A stretch of 64,000 bases of DNA, taken from Verrucomicrobiota bacterium (GTDB lineage Bacteria; Verrucomicrobiota; Verrucomicrobiia; Limisphaerales; JACPZS01). This document shows positions 48,517 through 56,561 of the stretch, piece after piece. The notes beneath the pieces were generated by a model. That model ran no database searches. It worked only from the letters and a program-made list of their open reading frames with translations, and was not told the origin of the DNA. Positions within the stretch are counted from its first letter, which is position 1. The number at the start of each line of letters is the position of its first letter. Position numbers and translations under genes: made by a program. Where the stretch lies: the NCBI GenBank assembly GCA_016195385.1, contig JACPZS010000206.1, forward strand, positions 1 to 64,000, written 5' to 3'.

Positions 48517-49410
48517 GTGGAAGATTTTGTTTACCTGTGCAGTTGGAAGGCGGACAATCACGGTTTCATAGTCTGGCTAAAAGAACACCCGCATTCCAAA
48601 GCTGCAGGGCGAACGATTGGCGAAGCGGTTGAGTGGCTAACCGAAGCTGTTAGAGCCGATGGTGGAGCGATTACTCCGACTTTCGAATTTACCCCGCCGC
48701 TTCCAGCGAATGGCGGGGACTACCAATTCCGTAACCCAGATCTCGTGACTGTGATAGGCGATGAGCGTTTTGAAACTAATCAGCCGCGTGTTCAAGCGTT
48801 CGCATCTGAAACAGAGAGGCGAGCAGCAGCCGAATGGAATAATCAGTTTTTTACCGGTAACACTTGTTCAAAGTGCCAAATTCCGAGCGGTCCTCGGAAT
48901 GATCGATTATTGGAACTCACTCACATGCGGGCTGGTTATGACGGAGGGTTTGTCTCTGTTGGAGCCGGAATCCGATGCGTCTTCAGCGAAGAATTCTTGA
49001 ATCTCTTAACTGAACAAGAGCGGCAATTCTTGGAGTTACGCCCCGTCGCTGCAATACGACGGGGGCGAAAGCGATTTTTCGAACTCGTCGGATTGCCTAG
49101 GGTTTCATTTGTTGGCGTGAGCTGCCTCGAAAGCTCAGGTTGGGAATGTCCGAAATGCAAAGGACAGTGCTTTGGATATTTCGTTAAAGGTCTGCCATTC
49201 CGTAATTTTGTCGCGTGCGCGGACTTGCCTTCTGCCTTGCCGTCGGTGTTCACAGTCGGTTCCTATTGGAACACTGAGTTATGTATTACTACGCATCGAT
49301 GGAATAGCTTGGTCGGGAAGAAAGGCACACGTGGCCTTGTCAGCCATCCTTTAGGCGCGGTGCCCGAAGATTATGTTGCTCGCAGCCTAAAACTGAAACT
49401 ACTCGAATAG
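48517..49410 (+). CDS. hypothetical protein with paired CxxC motifs
   Basis: 297 aa, GTG start; CSKCQIPSGPRNDRLLELTH and WECPKCKGQCFGYF. Confidence 0.6.
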   Translation: MEDFVYLCSWKADNHGFIVWLKEHPHSKAAGRTIGEAVEWLTEAVRADGGAITPTFEFTPPLPANGGDYQFRNPDLVTVIGDERFETNQPRVQAFASETERRAAAEWNNQFFTGNTCSKCQIPSGPRNDRLLELTHMRAGYDGGFVSVGAGIRCVFSEEFLNLLTEQERQFLELRPVAAIRRGRKRFFELVGLPRVSFVGVSCLESSGWECPKCKGQCFGYFVKGLPFRNFVACADLPSALPSVFTVGSYWNTELCITTHRWNSLVGKKGTRGLVSHPLGAVPEDYVARSLKLKLLE

Positions 49411-49432
49411 AAAACCGTTTTGTTCCCGATCC

Positions 49433-50314
49433 ATGCAAGACCTCATCTCCAAAGCCGCGACGCTGCTCGAAGCGTTGCCGTACATCCAGAAATTCAGCGG
49501 CGAGACGTTCGTCGTGAAATATGGCGGTTCGTTCATGGACTCGCCCGATCCCGCGGTGCGCAACGGCGTCGCGCGCGACATTGTTTTTTTGGAAGCCGTC
49601 GAAATTAATCCGGTCGTCGTCCATGGCGGCGGCAAGGCGATCACGCGCGCGATGGAAGCGGCCGGCTTGAAGGCAAGTTTCATTCAAGGCCAGCGGGTGA
49701 CGGATGAAGCGACGGTGTGCGTAGTGGATCAAGTTCTGTCACGCGAGATTAACCCGGAGGTGGTCAAAGCCATCGAGGATCTGGGCGGCAAGGCGCGCGG
49801 ATTTTCCGGTGCGGACATTTTCAAGTGCCGCCGGCTATTGCTCGACGACAAGGAAAAGCCCGGCGTGAAAATGGACATCGGCTTCGTCGGCGAAGTCGTG
49901 GAAGTGAACACGGAACCGTTGCGGCAGTGCATCTGGCACGGCATTACGCCGGTCATCAGTCCCGTGGCGCTCGGTGAGGATGGGAAAATTTACAACTGCA
50001 ACGCGGACGTCGCCGCCGCGCAGGTCGCCATCGCGCTCAAGGCGAAGCGGTTGGTTTTCATGAGCGACGTGCCCGGCCTGATGCGCGACCCGCAAGACCC
50101 GGCCACGCTCATCGCGCATTTGCAAACGAGCGAAGTGCCCGCGCTCAAAGCGGCGGGGATCGTGGACAAGGGAATGATTCCGAAAGTGGACAGCGCCGTG
50201 GCCGCGATTCGGTCGGGCGTGGACAAAGTTTCGTTTGTCGATGGCCGCGAGCCGCACGCGGTGCTGCTGGAGATTTTTACCGATGCCGGCGTGGGCACCG
50301 AAGTTGTACTCTGA
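49433..50314 (+). CDS. argB: acetylglutamate kinase
   Basis: TFVVKYGGSFMD; PVVVHGGGKAITRAMEAAGL; LVFMSDVPGLMRDP; KVDSAVAAIRSGV. Confidence 0.95.
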   Translation: MQDLISKAATLLEALPYIQKFSGETFVVKYGGSFMDSPDPAVRNGVARDIVFLEAVEINPVVVHGGGKAITRAMEAAGLKASFIQGQRVTDEATVCVVDQVLSREINPEVVKAIEDLGGKARGFSGADIFKCRRLLLDDKEKPGVKMDIGFVGEVVEVNTEPLRQCIWHGITPVISPVALGEDGKIYNCNADVAAAQVAIALKAKRLVFMSDVPGLMRDPQDPATLIAHLQTSEVPALKAAGIVDKGMIPKVDSAVAAIRSGVDKVSFVDGREPHAVLLEIFTDAGVGTEVVL

Positions 50315-50345
50315 TTTCGGATTGGCGATTGCGGATTGCGGATTG
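50314..50345. repeat. left 32-bp inverted repeat
   Basis: ATTTCGGATTGGCGATTGCGGATTGCGGATTG; contains tandem GATTGCG units; first base is the A of the argB TGA. Confidence 0.95.
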
Positions 50346-50370
50346 ATGCACATCCGATCACCCTTTGGGA

Positions 50371-50754
50371 ATGAACGCAGACGAGTTCAAGAGACGGACG
50401 AAAGCTTATGCCATTCGTGTAGTGCGTCTTGCTGAATCATTGCCCAAGTCCGGTTCTGCTGCCGTAATAGGACGCCAGTTGCTTAGGGCCGGGACTTCGG
50501 TCGGCGCAAATTATCGCTCTGTTTGTCGGGCCAAATCGCGGGCCGACTTTGTTGCCAAGCTGACTATCGTCGAGGAAGAATGCGACGAGTCGCTTTACTG
50601 GATGGAGTTGTTAATCGAGACAAATGTTGTCAAAGCCGATCTGGTTGCTGATCTGATGAAAGAAGGCAACGAACTCTTGGCCATGACCGTGGCTTCGGCC
50701 CGCAGTGCCCGCTTTCGAAACAATCCGCAATCCGCAATCGCCAATCCGAAATGA
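50371..50754 (+). CDS. four-helix-bundle protein (S23/IVP-like, TIGR02436-type)
   Basis: FKRRTKAYAIRVVRLAESLPKSGSAAVIGRQLLRAGTSVGANYRSVCRAKSRADFVAKLTIVEEECDESLYWMELLIE; C-terminal NNPQSAIANPK is encoded by the right IR. Confidence 0.88.
   Translation: MNADEFKRRTKAYAIRVVRLAESLPKSGSAAVIGRQLLRAGTSVGANYRSVCRAKSRADFVAKLTIVEEECDESLYWMELLIETNVVKADLVADLMKEGNELLAMTVASARSARFRNNPQSAIANPK
50721..50752. repeat. right 32-bp inverted repeat
   Basis: Exact reverse complement of 50314-50345; last two bases are the AT of the argD ATG. Confidence 0.95.
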
Positions 50755-52046
50755 AAGAAATTATTCCGCCGCCGCCGGCCATCGTCCGCAATCAGCAGGT
50801 GGCAATCCAGCAACTCTTCCAGCAGCACGTTGTGCCGAGCTATGGGCGCTTCGAGCTCGTCTTGAGCCACGGCCAGGGCAGCTACGTTTGGGATGTGAAC
50901 GGCAAACGTTACCTCGATCTCGGTGGTGGCATCGCGGTCTGCTCGCTCGGCCACGCGAACGAAGAAATCGCCGAGACGCTTTCGCGGCAGGCGCGCCAGT
51001 TGATGCATGTCTCGAATCTTTACTACCACGAACCACAGGGCCGCCTCGCGCAACAACTCACGCGGCTCATCGCGCCGGGCAAAGTTTTTTTCTGCAACTC
51101 CGGCGCGGAAGCGAACGAAGGACTTTACAAACTCGCGCGCAAGTTCGGCCACGACGAGGGACGCTTTGAAATTCTGACGGCGGAAAATTCTTTCCACGGA
51201 CGTACGCTCGCGGGCATCGCGGCCACCGGTCAGGACAAGGTCAAGAAAGGGTTTGCGCCAATGGTAGCAGGCTTCCGCCACATTCCGTTCAACAATCTGC
51301 AAGCGGCGCGCGACGCCATTTCGCCCGCGACCGTCGCGATTTTGATCGAAGGCATCCAGGGTGAAGCGGGCATCACGCCGGCGACGCCGGAATATCTGCT
51401 CGGCCTGCGTGCATTGTGCGATGAAAAGAAAATGCTGCTGCTCATCGATGGTGTGCAATGCGGGCATTTTCGGACGGGACGTTTCCAAAGTTTTCAACGC
51501 ATCCTCGAAGGCGTGGCGGGCGGTGACAAATTTCTGCCCGACGGCATTTCGATGGCGAAGTCGCTCGGCGACGGATTTCCCATCGGTGCGTTTTGGGCGT
51601 GCGAGCCGCACGGCGATTTGCTGGGCGCGGGCACGCATGGCACGACGTTCGGCGGCACGCCGCTCGGCTGCGCCGTGGCGTTGAAAATTCTCGAAGTAAT
51701 CGAACGCGATCGGCTCGCCGACAACGCGCGGGCAACTGGAGATTTTTTGAGAAACCATCTTGATCGGCTCGCAACGACTTATCCTGGCGTCATCAAAAAT
51801 GCGCGCGGCGTCGGTTTCATGCTCGGACTCGAATTGGTCGAGAAAGAAAAAATTCCGGCATTCGCTGCGATCGACAAAGCGGCGTCGATCCAGTTCGTCA
51901 ATCGCCTGCACGACGCAGGGGTGATGACCATTCCGTCCGCAAATCAACGCGTGCGCCTGCTCCCGCCGCTGAATTTGACACGCGTTCAGGCGGAGGAGGG
52001 CGTGGCTTTGATCGAGTCTGTGGCTGTGAAGCTCGCCCAAGCTTGA
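50751..52046 (+). CDS. argD: acetylornithine aminotransferase
   Basis: ATG overlaps the stop of the 4HB gene; GKRYLDLGGGIAVCSLGHANEE; FFCNSGAEANEGLYKLARKFG; LLLIDGVQCG; GTHGTTFGGTPLGCAVAL. Confidence 0.94.
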   Translation: MKEIIPPPPAIVRNQQVAIQQLFQQHVVPSYGRFELVLSHGQGSYVWDVNGKRYLDLGGGIAVCSLGHANEEIAETLSRQARQLMHVSNLYYHEPQGRLAQQLTRLIAPGKVFFCNSGAEANEGLYKLARKFGHDEGRFEILTAENSFHGRTLAGIAATGQDKVKKGFAPMVAGFRHIPFNNLQAARDAISPATVAILIEGIQGEAGITPATPEYLLGLRALCDEKKMLLLIDGVQCGHFRTGRFQSFQRILEGVAGGDKFLPDGISMAKSLGDGFPIGAFWACEPHGDLLGAGTHGTTFGGTPLGCAVALKILEVIERDRLADNARATGDFLRNHLDRLATTYPGVIKNARGVGFMLGLELVEKEKIPAFAAIDKAASIQFVNRLHDAGVMTIPSANQRVRLLPPLNLTRVQAEEGVALIESVAVKLAQA

Positions 52047-52193
52047 GCGGATTCGGCGCGCCGGCAACGCGGTAAGTAAAATTTCATTTTCTTTTCGTGA
52101 CGCCAGCCCGTGCTTCTGCTTAATTCACCAGCTTTCCCAGACTTGATTCTGGGATTTGCCGTTGAACCCGGAACGGGCGCGCGGCGCTTGTTT

Positions 52194-53111
52194 ATGAAGC
52201 ATCTCTTGAGTCTCGAAAGCATGTCGCGCGACGACATGGAATCAATTTTCCGGAGCGCCGCCGCGTTCAAGCGTGCCCGTACCACGCACGCCCGCCCGCT
52301 GGCGGGGCGAACCTGGGCGCTGCTATTTTCGAAATCATCGACGCGTACGCGTGTGTCGTTTGAAGTCGGCATTCGCGAACTCGGCGGGCAGGTGATTTTT
52401 CTCAACGCCAGCGAAATTCAACTCGGCCGCGGCGAACCCATCAAGGACACCGCCCGCGTGCTAGGGCGGATGCTTCACGGCGTGGTGATTCGCACCTTCG
52501 CGCAACGCGACGTCGCGGAATTCGCCGAGTTTTCCGGCATCCCGACCATCAACGCGCTGACGGACGATGAACACCCGTGCCAGATTCTCACCGACATTTT
52601 CACGTATCAGGAAAAGCGCGGGCCGATTCAGGGCAAGGTCGTGACGTTCGTCGGCGACGGCGCGTGCAACGTGGCGCAGTCGTGGATCTTTGCGGCGGCG
52701 AAACTCGGCTTTGAATTGCGCATCGCCGCGCCGAAGGAATTTCAGCCTAGCTCCGAAGTATTGATTCGCGCGAGCGCTCACGGCACGGGATCCCGACGAC
52801 CTGTCATTATTTGCACGGATGACATCGACGCGGCCGTTTCCGGCGCCGACCTGATTTACACCGACGTCTGGGTTTCGATGGGCAAGGAAGCCGAGGCGGC
52901 CGAGCGGCTCCAAAAATTGCGCGGCTTTCAAATCAATCAGGCGTTGCTCAAACCGGCCAAGCCGGATGCGCTCGTCATGCACTGCCTGCCTGCCTATCGC
53001 GGTAAGGAAATTGACGAAGCGACCTTCGAGGCGCACGCGCCGACGATTTTTGATCAAGCCGAAAACCGGCTGCACGTGCAGAAGGCAATCTTGAGCTGGG
53101 CGGTCGATTGA
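52194..53111 (+). CDS. argF: ornithine carbamoyltransferase
   Basis: MKHLLSLESMSRDDMESIF; LFSKSSTRTRVSFEVGIRELGG; DEHPCQILTD; MHCLPAYRGKEI. Confidence 0.95.
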   Translation: MKHLLSLESMSRDDMESIFRSAAAFKRARTTHARPLAGRTWALLFSKSSTRTRVSFEVGIRELGGQVIFLNASEIQLGRGEPIKDTARVLGRMLHGVVIRTFAQRDVAEFAEFSGIPTINALTDDEHPCQILTDIFTYQEKRGPIQGKVVTFVGDGACNVAQSWIFAAAKLGFELRIAAPKEFQPSSEVLIRASAHGTGSRRPVIICTDDIDAAVSGADLIYTDVWVSMGKEAEAAERLQKLRGFQINQALLKPAKPDALVMHCLPAYRGKEIDEATFEAHAPTIFDQAENRLHVQKAILSWAVD

Positions 53112-53604
53112 TTTGGATGTCGTCGCGAGTATTGGCGGAACTGCGCGTGGCGTCTATTTTGTCGTTCTCGCTCATCCGGGCGGCGCTTTGTTTTTGGAGA
53201 GGAGTGGAGGCATCTCAATATCACGAAAACATGCTTTGGTATCGGCCTTGCTTTTAGCACTTTTGCGCTGTTCTAATTCGCAGCGTTATCAAAGAACTCA
53301 TGTAGCAACAAAACAACAAACTATTTGCGAGCTTCGGCCACTGTCTGAATCGAAACTGGCAGTTTCACTGGAAGGACCGCGCTGGAAGCACACCCACTCG
53401 GGCGTGCCGAAAGCGTTCCTTCCAAGGCATGCCAGTGCCTGATTCGGGGCATGAGTAATCAAGCCCCTTCTGTTTGTTTAGGACTGGCTGACCCGACGCA
53501 AGACCAAAACTATGAAGTCCAAAAAACTCCAATCATCTTCCCAAAACTCCTCACTCATCGGATTGAAAAACTCCCTCCCGGATCACAACAAGCTGAAAAA
53601 TTCG

Positions 53605-54639
53605 ATGCGTAAAGTGATGATCGTGACATTCGGTTTATACGCACTCGCGGGATTCGTAGTGCATGCTCAAAATCTCATACTGGATGGGAGTTTTGAAACC
53701 CCGGTAGTCAGTCCGGGAGGGCACGCAGGCTTGACGAGCGTCGGGCCGTGGAATGTGACCAAAGGCACCGTTGCCCTCTACTCCGGATCTGCACGAGGCA
53801 TTATTAATCCTGCTCAAGGGAATCAGCAAATTGATTTGGATTCGTCATCCGATGCATTGATTGGCACTACAATCAATCAAGCATTTATCACAATTCCGAA
53901 TCGAGTTTATGAGGTCAGTTTCAATGTGGGATGGACTGGAAATCCTAGCCAGAATCCTGGAGTCAAGCTAACTGCAGAAGTTTTTTCGTCCGACGGGACC
54001 AAGTTGGCATCGCTTGATGCGACGCCTCCTCAATTACAGACAGCTTACGGGCCAATCCAAAAATTCACTTTTACGGCCACCACATCGGAAACGACATTGT
54101 CGTTTCGGGACACGTCATCTACTTCGTTTCAAGTGGGCGTGTTACTCGACAATGTTAGTGTAATCAGCGTTGGCGATTCGCCAAAAATTGTTCAAGGGCT
54201 TGCCGATCAACAGGTGCCAATCGGAGGAAAGGCTGTCTTTTCAGTCGGAGTGGGCGCAGGGGATCCAGCAACTTATCAATGGTTCTATAACGGAGTCGCT
54301 CTGACCGGTGAGACTAACAACGAGCTTGTATTGGAAGGTGTCCGAGTGAGAGATGCGGGCGAATACTCGGTCAAGATTTCGAATCAATTTGGCTCCGTAC
54401 AAGCAGCGGCACGACTCCTCGTTTCGGAATTCCTCGTTGAGATTTTCACAGCCGTCGAGCTGAAGTTTCCATCATCGGTAGGTAAGAAGTATCAAATCCA
54501 GGCACTGGCTAATGTGAACGACACCTCGTGGTCAAGTGTCGGCGAACCGATTGACGGAACAGGGCAAGACATATTCAAACTCATCAGCGCTCGTGAGACG
54601 ACCGCTAAGTTTTTTCGCGCTGTTGAGTTGAGCAATTGA
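53605..54639 (+). CDS. secreted DUF642/choice-of-anchor-like protein with Ig-like domain
   Basis: QNLILDGSFETPVVSPGGHAGLTSVGPWNVTKGTVALYS...GNQQIDLDSS; QWFYNGVALTGETNNELVLEGVRVRDAGEYSVKISNQFGSVQAAARLLV. Confidence 0.75.
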   Translation: MRKVMIVTFGLYALAGFVVHAQNLILDGSFETPVVSPGGHAGLTSVGPWNVTKGTVALYSGSARGIINPAQGNQQIDLDSSSDALIGTTINQAFITIPNRVYEVSFNVGWTGNPSQNPGVKLTAEVFSSDGTKLASLDATPPQLQTAYGPIQKFTFTATTSETTLSFRDTSSTSFQVGVLLDNVSVISVGDSPKIVQGLADQQVPIGGKAVFSVGVGAGDPATYQWFYNGVALTGETNNELVLEGVRVRDAGEYSVKISNQFGSVQAAARLLVSEFLVEIFTAVELKFPSSVGKKYQIQALANVNDTSWSSVGEPIDGTGQDIFKLISARETTAKFFRAVELSN

Positions 54640-54781
54640 ATCTTCGCGGGAACCGTGTCCAACCGTGAGGTCTATGATGTTGCATGGAGCATCTTGAAAC
54701 GAAGTGTCGAGCAAACTTGAGTTTCATCGAACTGGGATTGTGCGCTTCCATCCAACTCATCGAGAATGGTAGGTGACGAAC

Positions 54782-56146
54782 TTACGGCCGCCGAATTGTC
54801 CCATCTCGATCGCGCAGCCGGCCCCAATTCAAATCGAACGGCGGATCGTCGCGGATGGGATATTTGGCGGCGAGTCCTTCGTCGAGGTCGATGCCCAGGC
54901 CCGGTTTTTCGTTGCACCACATCATGCCGTCGCGAATTTCCGGCGTGCCGGGAAAAACTTCGCGCAAGGCGTCGCTGAAGCCGGGACATTCCTGAATGCC
55001 GAAATTCCACGTCGCCAGATCCAGATGCACGTGCGCGGCGTGGCCAACGGGCGAAGTGTCCCCCGGCCCGTGCCAGGCGGTGCGCACGCGAAAGAAATCG
55101 CAAAGCGCGGCGATTTTTCTTGCAGCACTGATGCCGCCGATTTGCGAGAGATGACAGCGGATGAAATCGATCAGCCGCCCGCTGATGAGATCCAGCCATT
55201 CGTTTGGATTGTTGAACAATTCACCCATCGCGATCGGCGTGGCGCATTGTTGGCGCAGTATTTTGAAATAGCCGACATCCTCGGGTGCCAGCGGGTCTTC
55301 GAGGAAGAAGAGCCGATACGGTTCGAGTTCTTTCGCCAGGCCGATGGCGTCGATGGGCGGCAGGCGTTCGTGCATGTCGTGCAGCAATTCAATTTCTTCG
55401 CCGAGCTGCTCGCGCAAGTATTTGAAAAGTTTGGGAACACTTATGCGGTAGGCGGTCGGTTCGAAGTGATCGCCCGCAAAATGATCCGCGTCAGCGAGCT
55501 TCATCGGCGCATTCGTCGAACTTCCGCCCGCGCCGTAAGTCGCCTGTCCGGGCACGGCGACCTGCGCGCGAATGTAGCGCGTGCCCTGGGCGATAAACTC
55601 GCGCGCCTTGTCGGCGACTTCCTCCTTCGTCCGCCCCGCCGCGTGACGATAGACCGGCACGCCCACGCGACATTTGCCACCAAGCAATTGGTAAAGCGGC
55701 CTGCTGGCGCGCTTGGCTTTGATGTCCCAGAGCGCGGCATCAACGCCGCTGAGTGCGTTCATCAACACGGGGCCGTTGCGCCAGTAGGAACTTTGAAACA
55801 TGGCCTGCCACAAGTCCTCGATGTTGTCCGCGTCCTTGCCGGCGAGGAACGGCGAGAGATACTGCTCGACGGCCGTGACGACCGTGCGAATACGTTGCGT
55901 GAACGTCGCGCAGCCCAACCCGTAAAGTCCCGGCTCGCTCGTTTCCACTTTGACGACGCAAAGCCGGATCCGCGCTGGCGCCGTCAGGATCGCTTTCACT
56001 TTCGTAATCTTGAGCGGGGAAAGTTTTGGTGTCGTGGGTGCGACTTGTTTCGCGGCGTCCGCGCCGAACGCGCGAGTGCCGCCAGCGACCAAGCCCGCGA
56101 GCGCCGCGCCTTGAGAAAGTTGATGGAGGAAGATTCGTCGGTTCAT
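54782..56146 (-). CDS. mandelate racemase / muconate lactonizing enzyme family (enolase superfamily)
   Basis: DIKAKRASRPLYQLLGGKCR; ELLHDMHERLPPIDAIGLAKELEPYRLFFLEDPLAPEDVGYFKILRQQCATPIAMGELFNN. Confidence 0.92.
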   Translation of the reverse strand: MNRRIFLHQLSQGAALAGLVAGGTRAFGADAAKQVAPTTPKLSPLKITKVKAILTAPARIRLCVVKVETSEPGLYGLGCATFTQRIRTVVTAVEQYLSPFLAGKDADNIEDLWQAMFQSSYWRNGPVLMNALSGVDAALWDIKAKRASRPLYQLLGGKCRVGVPVYRHAAGRTKEEVADKAREFIAQGTRYIRAQVAVPGQATYGAGGSSTNAPMKLADADHFAGDHFEPTAYRISVPKLFKYLREQLGEEIELLHDMHERLPPIDAIGLAKELEPYRLFFLEDPLAPEDVGYFKILRQQCATPIAMGELFNNPNEWLDLISGRLIDFIRCHLSQIGGISAARKIAALCDFFRVRTAWHGPGDTSPVGHAAHVHLDLATWNFGIQECPGFSDALREVFPGTPEIRDGMMWCNEKPGLGIDLDEGLAAKYPIRDDPPFDLNWGRLRDRDGTIRRP

Positions 56147-56561
56147 GGTTCGATTATTTTAGCGCCCCGGCTGGAATTGTCAGCCTGATTTAAACTCGAA
56201 CGCGGAATTCAATTCACATAAGGAAGCGAGGCGAGCGAAAGAGTCAGAAATTGCGCCTTCACCACCGGAACAATTTTAGGTAGCGCAGATTCTTGCGGAG
56301 GCAGTTTCATCTTCATTTTCTTGCTCGCATTCTGTGAATCCGAGTTAGCGCGGCAGTGGTTCGCGGTCACAAGCTCCGGGCTTTGGCCTTAGCCCCGCTT
56401 GCGCCGCCGTGATCCTGGCAGCTCATGCTTCCGCGCGCAGGAAGGCGGGAGGCGGATATTTCACCACGCCCCGGCTCATTGACTTCGGCGATCCCGACCA
56501 GGCTCCGCGTAAATTTCGAGTGGCTGGCGCCAAGGTTAGGCAGTAGGTTCATTCCACAACT

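Larger units (their letters stand above)
50314..50752. mobile_element. putative IR-flanked four-helix-bundle element between argB and argD
   Basis: Perfect 32-bp inverted repeats ATTTCGGATTGGCGATTGCGGATTGCGGATTG (50314-50345) and CAATCCGCAATCCGCAATCGCCAATCCGAAAT (50721-50752) enclosing one ORF. Confidence 0.7.

Noticed and set aside
50595-52067. 490-aa minus-strand ORF over argD
   Set aside because: Antisense shadow of argD, which has clear homology motifs.
53113-53442. 109-aa ORF after argF
   Set aside because: No recognisable domain or coding signature; treated as intergenic.
54773-56188. 471-aa plus-strand ORF
   Set aside because: Antisense shadow of the enolase-superfamily gene 54782-56146.
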